64,000 nt of DNA from CAZADA01 sp964568975 (GTDB lineage: Bacteria > Pseudomonadota > Alphaproteobacteria > Caulobacterales > Maricaulaceae). This document shows positions 1 to 7,617 of this stretch, in pieces (position 1 is the first letter of the stretch; every line of letters begins with the position of its first letter). Made by a program: the position numbers and the translations under genes. The notes beneath the pieces were generated by a model. The model made no database searches. It saw only the letters and a program-made list of their open reading frames with translations, and was not told where the DNA came from. The stretch is from NCBI GenBank assembly GCA_964568975.1, contig CAZMSO010000002.1, forward strand, positions 62,001-126,000. The letters run 5' to 3'.

Positions 1-2
1 TG

Positions 3-473
3 AGCGCCGCTGCAGCTCTGGCTTTGGGCGTGGGCGGCGCGCCGGCGGCGGCCCATGACTACACGCTCGGCGATTTGACGCTGGAGCATCCTTGGATCCG
101 CCCGCCCCGGGGCGGGCGTGACGTGACGGCGGGCTATGTCCATGTGGTCAATGCTGGGGCGGCGGATCGGTTGATCGCGGCGTCCTCGCCCCTGGCGGAG
201 GCTGTCGAGCTGCACACCCACATTGATGAGGACGGCGTGATGCGCATGCGTCCGGTGGAGGCGATCGCCGCGCCCGCAGGCGGATCGGTGACGCTGGCGC
301 CTGGCGGCGACCACATTATGCTGTTTGGGCTCGCGGACGGCGTCACGGAAGGCGCGGTGGTGCCCGTCACTCTGACGTTTGAGACCGCGGGACCAGTGAC
401 CGTGGACTTTCATGTCGAGGCGACGCCGTCGGAAAGTGCTGGCGGCGCTGACGGCGCGCATAACCATCATTAA
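3..473 (+). CDS. PCu(A)C-family periplasmic copper chaperone (5' truncated)
   Basis: Copper chaperone of the PCu(A)C (DUF461) family. Characterised members carry Cu(I) in the periplasm to the CuA centre of cytochrome oxidase. The frame is open to the left edge. Its first residues (SAAAALALG, then APAAAHDY) look like the end of a signal peptide, so the true start is outside the window; a TTG at 24 is an unlikely start. Family features seen are HPWIRPP near the mature N-terminus, a Met pair (MRM) and a His-x-Met ligand pair (HIM, bases 312-320). The C-terminus ends HNHH, which could add a metal site. The next gene is a DUF2333 protein with no obvious copper link. Confidence 0.85.
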   Translation, partial: SAAAALALGVGGAPAAAHDYTLGDLTLEHPWIRPPRGGRDVTAGYVHVVNAGAADRLIAASSPLAEAVELHTHIDEDGVMRMRPVEAIAAPAGGSVTLAPGGDHIMLFGLADGVTEGAVVPVTLTFETAGPVTVDFHVEATPSESAGGADGAHNHH

Positions 474-576
474 CCATAACTGTGTATGCGCGAAGGGCGC
501 GTGCGGGCGCCAGAGACCCTTGCATCCCGGCGTCCGCGCGCTTTGGTGAAGCGGGGGCGTTGGCGAGGACACAGTC

Positions 577-1647
577 GTGCAATTCAGTCAACGGGTGCGG
601 GCGTGGCGGCGCGCGCTGGGGCGACGCGCCCCGGGACCGGAACGCCCGACACAAGAAGCAGAGCCGCCGCTGAACGACGCCGGCGACGCGGGAAGCGCCG
701 ATTGGGGCGCGCGCGCGTCGCGCGGCGGAGGCGCCGGGCCGTGGTGGCCATGGGCGGCGGCGGCTGCGGCGTTGGTGACGCTCTATTTTCCATTGGGATC
801 GATCCTCGATCACGACATCAATGACGACGTGGCGTTCGCGCCGCCCACGCCGACCGCCGGCGCCAGCCACGCCATCGCCGGGGCTGTCGCGCTGATCTCG
901 CGGGAGGTGGACGACACCGGCTGGGTCGCCAACACGCCCTTGTTTGCGCCGAACGCGTTGCTGAAGTTCGGCGGCAACATGATGAATTACCAAATCGGCC
1001 AGATCGACGCCGTGGGCGAGTTCGCGCTCGCTATGCGCCGCTATGGCGCGCGGGGGCGCGGCGGCGATTCTGAGGATCCGGACCTCGACCTGGCCGCCAG
1101 CCGCTTGCAGATCGACGGCGCGCGGTGGGTGTTGCGGCCGAATTTGCTGCCCCAGCGCTCCTCGCCGGCGGAGTATCGCATCGCCCGCGACGCGCTGATT
1201 GATTACAACACGCGCTTAGCGGCGGGGGCCGCGGAGCTGGAGCTTGGCCGGGACAATTTGCTGCGGGTGATTGAGGCGATCGCCCTAGATTTAGGCTCCG
1301 ATTCCGGAACAGTCGATGACGCGGTGGAGCGCGGCCGGCGGGTGATTATTGATCGGCGTGCGGATAAAATCTTCTACCGGATCAAGGGCAAAGCCTACGC
1401 CTATCTGATCTTGCTGCGTGGGTTGCGCCAGGATTTCGCGAATGTCATCGATCCCGATGAACGGGTGGCGGCGCGGTATCAGGAATTGCTGATCGACCTT
1501 GAGCGGGCGGCCGGCTTGCGGCCGTTGATCGTCATGAACGGCGCGACTGATGGTGCATTAGCGCCCAATCACCTCGCCAGCTTGGGCTTTCATGTCATGC
1601 GCGCGCGCATGCGCATGCGCGAGATCACCGACATTTTGCGGACGTGA
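577..1647 (+). CDS. DUF2333 family membrane-anchored protein
   Basis: 356 aa, matching the DUF2333 family, whose function is unknown. A basic, Pro-rich cytoplasmic N-terminus is followed by one membrane segment (about residues 55-74) and a large soluble domain. The stretch 'GWVANTPLFAPNALL' after the membrane segment and 'RPNLLPQRSSPAEYRIA' are typical of the family. The GTG start at 577 is chosen because AGGA lies about 8 bases upstream and the frame closes above it. The stop is 44 bases before the exported beta-lactamase-fold gene, so co-transcription is possible. No catalytic motif is visible. Confidence 0.8.
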   Translation: MQFSQRVRAWRRALGRRAPGPERPTQEAEPPLNDAGDAGSADWGARASRGGGAGPWWPWAAAAAALVTLYFPLGSILDHDINDDVAFAPPTPTAGASHAIAGAVALISREVDDTGWVANTPLFAPNALLKFGGNMMNYQIGQIDAVGEFALAMRRYGARGRGGDSEDPDLDLAASRLQIDGARWVLRPNLLPQRSSPAEYRIARDALIDYNTRLAAGAAELELGRDNLLRVIEAIALDLGSDSGTVDDAVERGRRVIIDRRADKIFYRIKGKAYAYLILLRGLRQDFANVIDPDERVAARYQELLIDLERAAGLRPLIVMNGATDGALAPNHLASLGFHVMRARMRMREITDILRT

Positions 1648-1691
1648 TTTTCCGGCAGCGTCGCGCCAGGTTGCTGGCGGGGGGGAGAGCG

Positions 1692-2429
1692 ATGCGTCTG
1701 ATTAGTGCGCTTTTGGCGGTGGCCGCGCTCGCAATGGCGGCGCGCGCCCAGGATGATGATGCGGGCGAGGTTCGCACACGACGAGTGGCGGAGGGGGTGT
1801 GGGTGCACACCACCACCATCGACGCGCCGGGGTTTGGCCCTGTGCCGTGCAATGGTCTGGTGATTGAAGGGCCGAAGGGGGTGATTGTCGTCGACACGCC
1901 GGCGACAGAGCGCGACACCTTGGCGCTTCTGGATTGGATTGAGGACACCATCGACAAGCCGGTGCGCGCGCTGATCGTCTCCCACGCCCATAATGACGCC
2001 ATGGGCGGGCTTGCGGTGATGCAGGAGGCGGGGGCGTTGAGCATCGGCCATGCTAAGACCCGCGCGTTTGGCGAAATCAACGGCCTAGGCACTCTCAACC
2101 AGGCCTTCGTGCAAGAGCGTCAAACGCTGGTGATTGGCGGCGAACAGATTGAGCTGTTCCACCCTGGCGCGGGGCACACGGAAGACAACATCGTGGTTTT
2201 CCATGATCGCAGCGGTGTGTTGTTCGGCGGCTGTTTGATCCGCGCCAAGGACGCGCCGGATCTCGGCAACACCCAAGACGCCGTCATTGATGCGTGGGCG
2301 AGCTCCGCCCGGCGCGTGCAAGAGACGTTTCCGCAAGCCGCCCTCGTCGTGCCGGGCCATGGCGCAGTCGGCGGGCTGGAGCTGCTTGAACACACCGCGG
2401 CCTTGGCGGAGGCGGCGGCGGAACTCTAA
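1692..2429 (+). CDS. Subclass B1-type metallo-beta-lactamase, exported
   Basis: 245 aa exported hydrolase of the metallo-beta-lactamase fold. The start is the ATG at 1692, which follows a GGGGGAGAG ribosome site and opens a signal peptide (MRLISALL..AARAQ); an in-frame upstream start would destroy the signal. The whole B1 ligand set is present: HAHND (H98, H100, D102), H162 in GAGHTEDN, C181 in LFGGCLI and H223 in VVPGHG. The LGN after the Cys matches the conserved Asn region of B1 enzymes, and the C-terminus (PGHGAVGGLELLEHT) resembles VIM-type enzymes. The Cys and the HxHxD pattern argue against glyoxalase II and B3 enzymes. The position where many B1 enzymes have Lys after GGC is Arg here. 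Hydrolysis of penems is inferred, not shown. Confidence 0.88.
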   Translation: MRLISALLAVAALAMAARAQDDDAGEVRTRRVAEGVWVHTTTIDAPGFGPVPCNGLVIEGPKGVIVVDTPATERDTLALLDWIEDTIDKPVRALIVSHAHNDAMGGLAVMQEAGALSIGHAKTRAFGEINGLGTLNQAFVQERQTLVIGGEQIELFHPGAGHTEDNIVVFHDRSGVLFGGCLIRAKDAPDLGNTQDAVIDAWASSARRVQETFPQAALVVPGHGAVGGLELLEHTAALAEAAAEL

Positions 2430-2492
2430 GCCTTGTCGCATTGACGCCGCCGCGCCGGGGCGCCACATCGCGTGCACTGGCAGGGAGGCGTC

Positions 2493-3077
2493 ATGTTCAT
2501 CCAAACGGAAGCGACCCCAAATCCGGCGAGCCTGAAGTTTCTCCCCGGACGCGATGTGTTGGGCGCGGGAACGCGCGAGTTTCACTCCGCTGAGGACGCC
2601 GCGGCGTCGCCTTTGGCGCACGCGCTGTTCGCCGTCGAGGGCGTGAGCGGCGTGTTTTTCGCTGGCGATTTCCTCACCGTCACGAAAACGGACGCCGCCG
2701 ATTGGGCTCATATCAAACCCGCGCTGCTCGGCGCGATTATGGACTTTTATGTCTCCGGCGCGCCGGTCCTCGCTGAGGGCGATCGCGACGCCGCGGCCAG
2801 CGCCGCTCATGCCGACGATGGCGCGTATGAGGGCGAGGCGGCGGAAATCGTCACTGAGATTAAAGAGCTTCTCGACACACGGGTGCGCCCGGCCGTGGCG
2901 GCTGACGGCGGCGACATCACGTTCCACCGCTTTGAGCCCGACAGCGGAGTGGTGTTTTTAACGATGCGCGGCGCTTGTGCGGGCTGCCCGAGCTCCACCG
3001 CGACCCTCAAAATGGGGATCGAGAATTTGCTCAAGCACTATGTGCCGGAAGTCACCAGCGTCGAGGCGGTGTATTAA
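2493..3077 (+). CDS. Nfu-type Fe-S cluster scaffold/carrier protein
   Basis: 194 aa. An N-terminal Nfu_N domain (MFIQTEATPNPASLKFLPG, residues 1-90) is followed by a NifU-like C-terminal domain with the cluster-binding CAGC pair (C162, C165). The family carries 4Fe-4S clusters to target enzymes such as aconitase or lipoate synthase. The ATG at 2493 is preferred over a GTG at 2472 because AGGGAGG sits just before it and the family consistently begins MFIQTE. In alphaproteobacteria this gene commonly lies near tsaB/rimI/fur, as here. It converges with the small minus-strand gene that ends at 3081. Confidence 0.92.
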   Translation: MFIQTEATPNPASLKFLPGRDVLGAGTREFHSAEDAAASPLAHALFAVEGVSGVFFAGDFLTVTKTDAADWAHIKPALLGAIMDFYVSGAPVLAEGDRDAAASAAHADDGAYEGEAAEIVTEIKELLDTRVRPAVAADGGDITFHRFEPDSGVVFLTMRGACAGCPSSTATLKMGIENLLKHYVPEVTSVEAVY

Positions 3078-3080
3078 CGT

Positions 3081-3449
3081 TTAGCGCGCCAGCGCTGGCG
3101 CGGCGGCGGCGCGTTCGGCCGCGATTCGCGCGGCGAAGGACGGGGTCGGGCCGCGAGCGACGCCCGGATCCCACGGCATCTCGCGCGCTTCGCGCTGCAA
3201 GTGCGCAGCGACCGCCTCAATCACCTCGCTCGGCGCATTCTCCGCGCGCAAGGACGCCAGAAATGTCGCCACGTCCGTGCATGCGCCGCTTGCGCGATCG
3301 CACCGGCGGCGGAACCGCGCGACAAGGGCGCTCACCATGGCCGCGCGCGGCGCCGACAGGCCGGGGCGCGCAGCGGCCTGGGATCCACCGGCGGTGTCGC
3401 CTTTGCGGGGCCGAATGTGAGTCGTTAGCGGCATCAGGGTGTCCCTCAT
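3081..3449 (-). CDS. Hypothetical protein
   Basis: 122 aa, not recognised. The N-terminal third is Pro/Ala/Arg-rich and probably disordered. The middle (about residues 38-95) looks like a small helical domain with two Cys (RRRCDRASGACTD) and an amphipathic LASLRAENAPSEVIEAVAAHL stretch. The C-terminus is Ala-rich. Start is the ATG at 3449; an internal ATG at 3434 is equally possible. It ends 3 bases from the nfu stop (convergent). Coding is supported by reading-frame length and helix-like composition only. Confidence 0.45.
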   Translation of the reverse strand: MRDTLMPLTTHIRPRKGDTAGGSQAAARPGLSAPRAAMVSALVARFRRRCDRASGACTDVATFLASLRAENAPSEVIEAVAAHLQREAREMPWDPGVARGPTPSFAARIAAERAAAAPALAR

Positions 3450-3541
3450 CAACGCGGGTTAACAAAGCCCGGGGTTTGGTTAACGGAGGGTGAATCTCCA
3501 CAGCGCGCCGCTGATAATTCGTGAAAGGAACAGTTAAGAGT

Positions 3542-3569
3542 GAAAGCGTGGCCGCGCGGCCACGCTTTC
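3542..3569. repeat. Perfect 28-bp palindrome
   Basis: Arms GAAAGCGTGGCC and GGCCACGCTTTC around a self-complementary GCGC, so the whole 28 bases are palindromic. It lies in the 298-base divergent region between the hypothetical gene (start 3449) and the RutE-like gene (start 3748). No T-run follows on either strand, so it does not look like a simple intrinsic terminator. It may be an operator, a protein-binding site or a dispersed palindromic element. Confidence 0.8.
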
Positions 3570-3673
3570 GCGTGCTCAGCGGTTTTCCGCGGCCGCTGGC
3601 GGCGAAACCCAGTAAGCATGCCCGCCGAGGGTGAACGCACGGCGTGGTCGCGTCGGCGCGCGCCCGACACGCC

Positions 3674-3731
3674 GCCCTGCGTTTTTGGCCCTGCGTTTTT
3701 GGCCCTGCGTTTTTGGCCCTGCGTTTTTTTT
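3674..3731. repeat. Four tandem copies of a 14-bp unit
   Basis: Unit GCCCTGCGTTTTTG repeats exactly at 3674-3687, 3688-3701 and 3702-3715. A fourth copy from 3716 has its T-run extended to eight. The array ends immediately before the GGAAGGAG ribosome site of the RutE-like gene, so it lies in that gene's leader or promoter spacer. The T-runs on the plus strand are not preceded by a long stem. Confidence 0.85.
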
Positions 3732-3747
3732 GGAAGGAGTTCCCCCG

Positions 3748-4350
3748 ATGGCTGAGCCGCTCGCTGACATCGCCCTTGATCAGATTTTTCGCTCCGCGCG
3801 CACGCGCAACGCCTGGGCGGCGGACGCGGTGCCGGAGGCGTTGATCCGCGGCGTCTATGATCTCGCGAAAATGGGTCCGACCAGCGCCAATAACAGCCCG
3901 GCCCGGTTTGTGTTCGTGCACACGCCCGAAGGCAAGGAGCGCCTGAAACCGCACCTGGGAGAGGGCAATGTTGCAAAGACGATGGCCGCGCCGTGGACAG
4001 TGATCATCGCGTATGACATGGAGTTCTACGAAAAGATCCCGCAGCTTTTCCCCCACAATCCGGGCGCGCGGGAGTGGTTTACCGGCTCGCCGGACGCGAC
4101 GTTCGACAACGCGTTTCGCAACGGCACCTTGCAGGGGGCCTATCTGATGCTGGCGGCGCGCGCGATGGGCCTTGATTGCGGGCCGATGTCCGGTTTTGAC
4201 CGCGCGGGCGTCGATCAAGCCTTTTTTGAAGGCGCGTCTGACATGGCGGCGTGGAAATCCAACTGGCTGTGCAACATCGGCTATGGCGCGGATGAGCCCT
4301 TCCCGCGGTCGCCGCGCCTGCCGTTTGAGGACGCGTGCCGCATTGTCTGA
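3748..4350 (+). CDS. Malonic semialdehyde reductase/nitroreductase family (RutE-like)
   Basis: 200 aa flavin-dependent oxidoreductase of the nitroreductase fold, close to RutE/HadB. RutE reduces malonic semialdehyde to 3-hydroxypropionate during uracil breakdown. Matching stretches are RSARTRNAW at the N-terminus, MGPTSANNSPARFVF (FMN phosphate site), FRNGTLQGAYL, GLDCGPMSGFD and WLCNIGYG. Start is the ATG at 3748, behind GGAAGGAG. An in-frame upstream start would run through the tandem repeat and adds no family sequence. No other rut genes are nearby, so the substrate may differ; these enzymes often act on several aldehydes or quinones. Confidence 0.85.
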   Translation: MAEPLADIALDQIFRSARTRNAWAADAVPEALIRGVYDLAKMGPTSANNSPARFVFVHTPEGKERLKPHLGEGNVAKTMAAPWTVIIAYDMEFYEKIPQLFPHNPGAREWFTGSPDATFDNAFRNGTLQGAYLMLAARAMGLDCGPMSGFDRAGVDQAFFEGASDMAAWKSNWLCNIGYGADEPFPRSPRLPFEDACRIV

Positions 4351-4406
4351 CATGGCGGGCGTCGTTCCGCGCTTGAGCGGCGGCGGCGGGCGGGCTATCG
4401 GCGGGC

Positions 4407-5087
4407 ATGGTGCAGCTTATCCTCGACACCAGCGGGCCGTGGTGTGCGGTCATGCTTATGGATCCAACGGACGGCGAGGCCGTGGCGGAGCGGCGCGCGC
4501 GCCTTGAGCGCGGCCATGACCAAGCCTTGGCCCCGATGGTGAAGGATGTTCTCGCGGCGGCGCGGCGGCGTCCGGCGGATGTGGGTCGCGTCGTCGCGTG
4601 CGTTGGGCCAGGGAGCTTCGCCGGCGTGCGGGTGGGCGTGGCTTTTGCGCGCGGCTTTGCTCGGGCGTTGGGTGTGGAGGCGGTTGGCGCCTCGGCGCTT
4701 GATGCGTGGGCGCTCAGCGCCGCTGTGGACGGGGCGGGCGTAAGCGCGGGCGTCCATGACGCGCGCCGCGGCGAGGTGGTGTGGCGGGCCTTTCGCGATG
4801 GCGCGCCGGCGGGCGCGGCTGTGACGGAGCCGCGTGAGGTTGCGTGCGCGGCGCTGGACGCCGCTGGCGCCGGCGGGCCGGTCCGGCTTGCCGGAAGCGG
4901 GGCGGCGCTGCTTGCCGGCGGCGCGCGGATCGATACGGGCGTGCGCGCCGTGGACTTAGCGGTTCTCGCGGCCGTCGCGGCGGCGGACCCGCAACCGGCG
5001 CGCCCCTTCTATCATCGCCCGCCTGACGCCATCCCCTCGCGCGCGATGGCGACGACTTTAGGCGACGCGCAGCGGACGGCGGGCTGA
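4407..5087 (+). CDS. tsaB: tRNA threonylcarbamoyladenosine biosynthesis protein TsaB
   Basis: 226 aa, ASKHA-fold partner of TsaD in the complex that makes t6A37 in ANN-decoding tRNAs. Seen: ILDTSGPWCAVML at the N-terminus, ERGHDQALAPMV and the glycine-rich GPGSFAGVRVGVAFARG. The C-terminal half is Ala-rich and weakly conserved, as usual for TsaB. The ATG at 4407 has no strong ribosome site. The gene is followed after one base by rimI, a standard pairing in alphaproteobacteria. Confidence 0.93.
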   Translation: MVQLILDTSGPWCAVMLMDPTDGEAVAERRARLERGHDQALAPMVKDVLAAARRRPADVGRVVACVGPGSFAGVRVGVAFARGFARALGVEAVGASALDAWALSAAVDGAGVSAGVHDARRGEVVWRAFRDGAPAGAAVTEPREVACAALDAAGAGGPVRLAGSGAALLAGGARIDTGVRAVDLAVLAAVAAADPQPARPFYHRPPDAIPSRAMATTLGDAQRTAG

Positions 5088-5088
5088 G

Positions 5089-5595
5089 ATGTGGTTTCGG
5101 CGGCGCTTAGTGGTGGACGTCAAGCGCGCCGGCCCCGGTGCTGCGGGTCTGTTCGCGGCCCTGCACGCTGACAGCTTTCCTGATCCCTGGAGCGAGCGGT
5201 CGTTCACCGCTTTCCTGCATTTGCGCAACACCACCGGACATTTGGCCTGGAGCGACCAAGCGGCGGTGGGGTTCGCGCTCACCCGCGTCGCGATGGAGGA
5301 GGCGGAACTCCTGACCATCGGCGTGGACCCGGAGGCGCGCCGCCTGGGCGTCGGGCGCGCGCTTTTGAAGGCCGCCATGGACACAGCTCTTGATCAGGGA
5401 GCGCGGCTGATGCACCTGGAGGTGGCGGTCACCAACACCACGGCCCGGCGTCTTTATGACGCCACTGGATTTCGCGAGGTCGGGCGGCGGCCGCGATACT
5501 ATGCCGATGGCGGCGACGCGATCGCGTGCCAATGCGCGTTAGCGCCGACGGCTGTGGTGACGTCGCCGCCAAATCCCCCTAGCGTAAGGAGGTAG
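5089..5595 (+). CDS. rimI: RimI-type ribosomal protein S18 N-acetyltransferase
   Basis: 168 aa GNAT acetyltransferase. Family hallmarks seen are DPWSERSF near the N-terminus, the acetyl-CoA loop (VDPEARRLGVGRALL), HLEVAVTNTTARRLYDATGF and GRRPRYYADGGDA. RimI acetylates the N-terminus of ribosomal protein S18; the assignment rests on these motifs and on adjacency to tsaB. The last 20 residues are a Pro-rich tail beyond the domain. fur starts 7 bases downstream, and the AAGGAGG inside the end of rimI serves as its ribosome site. Confidence 0.9.
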   Translation: MWFRRRLVVDVKRAGPGAAGLFAALHADSFPDPWSERSFTAFLHLRNTTGHLAWSDQAAVGFALTRVAMEEAELLTIGVDPEARRLGVGRALLKAAMDTALDQGARLMHLEVAVTNTTARRLYDATGFREVGRRPRYYADGGDAIACQCALAPTAVVTSPPNPPSVRR

Positions 5596-5602
5596 TGCGC
5601 AC

Positions 5603-6034
5603 ATGGAGGCGGGCGTGCCGGAGCGGTTAGAGAAGTTGTGCAATCAAAAGGGCCTGCGCATGACTGACCAACGTCGGGTCATTGCGCGGGTGCTAAGCGT
5701 CGCCACGGACCATCCCGATGCGGAGGAGCTTCATCGCCGCGCGGCGGCGATCGACGACCGGATTTCTCTTGCGACAGTGTATCGCACGATGCGCTTGTTC
5801 GAAGACGCGGGGATCATTTCGCGCCATGACTTTGGCGATGGCCGCGCCCGCTATGAAGAGCGTCCGGAAGAACACCACGATCACCTGATTAATGTGAAGA
5901 CGGGTGAAGTGATTGAGTTCGTGAACACGGAAATTGAAAAGCTTCAAGAGCGGGTGGCCCGGGACTTGGGCTACAAGCTCATTGACCATCGCATGGAGCT
6001 CTACGCCGTTCCCCTCGACGACTCCGAACGGTGA
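5603..6034 (+). CDS. fur: Ferric uptake regulator family transcription factor Fur (or Mur)
   Basis: 143 aa Fur-family repressor. A winged-helix N-terminal half (SLATVYRTMRLFEDAG, the recognition helix region) is followed by a dimerisation domain with the metal-site run HHDHL (91-95). The structural-zinc CxxC pairs of E. coli Fur are absent and the only Cys is C13; this is usual for alphaproteobacterial Fur/Mur proteins, which respond to iron or manganese. The ATG at 5603 follows AAGGAGG. Its stop overlaps the GTG start of the next gene (GTGA), so the two are translationally coupled. Whether it senses Fe or Mn cannot be told from sequence. Confidence 0.9.
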   Translation: MEAGVPERLEKLCNQKGLRMTDQRRVIARVLSVATDHPDAEELHRRAAAIDDRISLATVYRTMRLFEDAGIISRHDFGDGRARYEERPEEHHDHLINVKTGEVIEFVNTEIEKLQERVARDLGYKLIDHRMELYAVPLDDSER

Positions 6035-7002
6035 GCGCGTTTGCGCGCGTGGCGTTGCGCCACGCGCTGGGCTTCTCCACCCCAGGCGATGCGGGCGCGG
6101 CGTTTATGCGCTTAGCGGGGACGTTTATCCTTCTCGGGCTTGCGCTTGGCGTCGCGTTCGCGGCGTTCGGCTGGAGCGTCAACGATCCCATACCCCATCC
6201 GGGGCGGCTTGGCGTGGGCGGGGCGCTGGCGGCGCTCGGCCTTGCGGGCGTGTGGTTCATTGAGGGCGTTGTGGCGAGTGTGGCCCGGCGCGCCGCGCGG
6301 GTTCGGCGCGCGGGCGGCGCCGTGGAGCGCGCTTGGGGGCGCGACAACCTCGTCGTTATGACCGTGATGGCGGCGCTTGCCGTCGGATGGGCGGGCCGCG
6401 GCGTCGTGATGCTCAGTCGCGGCGCGCCGATCACGGAGGCGTTGGCCTGGCGGAACGTCACGCCGTGGGGCACGGTGCGGCTGGCGGGCGATGCTGTGAT
6501 TGCGCGCGGCGCCATCGGCCCGGCGTTTGCGAGCGACATTCGCGACGCGTTGGAGAGCCGTGCGGGCGTGCGCGAGCTGCGCATCGACAGCGGCGGCGGC
6601 CTCGTTGCGTCCGGCGACGCCATCGCGGCGGTGGTGCGCGCGCACGGCGTTGACGTGGTGGTGGGTGAATACTGCGCGAGCGCGTGCTTGCCGATTTTCC
6701 TCGCGGGGCGGCGGCGGGTGTTGGCGCCGGGCGCGGCGCTGGGATGCCATCAAATGTCGGACGGCTTGACCGGCGCGCCAGCGGGCGCGGCGCGCAATTT
6801 TCGCGACATTCACCCCCCTGATGACGCTGCGCCTGTGCACGCGCGGCTGATCGCAGCCTGCGACGCGACGCCGCCGCGGCGCATGTATGAGCCAAGCTTG
6901 CGGGATTTAGCGGCCATCGGCGCTGTGACGCATCTGGGCGCCGAGGCTGAGGACGCCACGCCGATTGATGTCTTTTGCGCGCAACACCCGCTCGCCTGTT
7001 GA
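6031..7002 (+). CDS. Membrane protein with ClpP/crotonase-fold (COG3904-like) domain
   Basis: 323 aa. Three N-terminal membrane segments (about 23-48, 62-84, 106-127) precede a soluble domain of about 190 residues. Its core (ELRIDSGGGLVASGDAI, then YCASACLPIFLAG and LGCHQM) matches COG3904-type predicted periplasmic proteins related to ClpP/crotonase. The Ser in CASAC sits where the family's possible nucleophile lies; proteolysis is an inference. The GTG at 6031 overlaps the fur stop by four bases. It is not part of the usual fur-miaB neighbourhood and may belong with the metal-related genes that follow. Confidence 0.7.
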   Translation: MSAFARVALRHALGFSTPGDAGAAFMRLAGTFILLGLALGVAFAAFGWSVNDPIPHPGRLGVGGALAALGLAGVWFIEGVVASVARRAARVRRAGGAVERAWGRDNLVVMTVMAALAVGWAGRGVVMLSRGAPITEALAWRNVTPWGTVRLAGDAVIARGAIGPAFASDIRDALESRAGVRELRIDSGGGLVASGDAIAAVVRAHGVDVVVGEYCASACLPIFLAGRRRVLAPGAALGCHQMSDGLTGAPAGAARNFRDIHPPDDAAPVHARLIAACDATPPRRMYEPSLRDLAAIGAVTHLGAEAEDATPIDVFCAQHPLAC

Positions 7003-7048
7003 GCCGCTTGGCCGCACGCGCCGCGGTTTCCGTTTGGCGCGGGCGAAT

Positions 7049-7063
7049 GTGATGATGTAACAC
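7049..7063. promoter_or_regulatory. Candidate metalloregulator (Zur/Fur-like) operator
   Basis: GTGATGATGTAACAC has complementary outer parts (GTGxT / AxCAC), lies 7 bases before the start of the small His/Cys-rich gene, and has the general look of Zur sites (TGTTA/TAACA half sites). The centre is not symmetric, so this is weak and rests mainly on context: a putative metal receptor and an exported metal-rich protein lie downstream. Confidence 0.25.
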
Positions 7064-7069
7064 CGCGCC

Positions 7070-7525
7070 ATGACGGTCATGATCTCCCGTGCCGCACGCA
7101 GCGGTCGCACGCGCGGCGTCCGAGGGCGCCGCGCCGGGGCGGCGTGGTGGGCGCGGCTGGCCGCGATCGTCCTCTTCAGCTGCTTGTGCGTCGGCGCTCC
7201 GGGCCACAGCGCGGGCCACGCGGCCGCAGAGGCCGAAGCGGCTGTAGCGGTGGACCAAGGCGCGCGGCGGAGCGCGAGTGCGCTGGGCGCGGTCGAGGAC
7301 CATCATCACCGCGGTGATCGCGGCCATCGCGGGCCGGACGCCGACGACTGCGCCGGGTGCGCGGCGACGGCCGGGGCGAGCGTCGGCTTGGACCCCCGGG
7401 GGCCGGGGGCGTTCGCGATCGCGTGGGCGCCGTTAGGCGCTGACGTCGGCTTTGCGCGCCGCGCGCCGCCCACGCGCAATGGTCATGCGTGGCGGGGCCG
7501 CGCGCCGCCGCATCCGCGCGCCTAA
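7070..7525 (+). CDS. Small exported His/Cys-containing protein (DUF2946-like)
   Basis: 151 aa. A twin-Arg-rich basic N-terminus and a hydrophobic segment (about 25-47) suggest export or membrane anchoring. After it comes a His run (HHH 78-80, then DRGHRGPD) and a CAGC pair (C94, C97). This layout resembles the short DUF2946-type proteins encoded upstream of TonB receptors for copper or zinc. ATG at 7070; stop 92 bases before the receptor. It probably binds metal in the periplasm; this is inferred from residues and context. The composition is very Arg/Ala/Gly rich, so the exact start is uncertain. Confidence 0.55.
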   Translation: MTVMISRAARSGRTRGVRGRRAGAAWWARLAAIVLFSCLCVGAPGHSAGHAAAEAEAAVAVDQGARRSASALGAVEDHHHRGDRGHRGPDADDCAGCAATAGASVGLDPRGPGAFAIAWAPLGADVGFARRAPPTRNGHAWRGRAPPHPRA

Positions 7526-7617
7526 ACGCCACACTGTCCATTGCATTGCGGTTTTGACGCAGGTCGCCGCGCGGCCGGGACGCCGCTGCGGACCGCGACA
7601 TTGACTGGGGAATTTCA

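Noticed and set aside
3542..3731. CRISPR-like array
   Set aside because: The 14-bp units are directly adjacent with no spacers, so it is a tandem repeat; no cas genes are present.
3217..4353. A 378-residue minus-strand frame opposite the RutE-like gene
   Set aside because: The plus strand has a recognisable enzyme with a ribosome site; the minus frame is Arg/His-rich and unrecognised.
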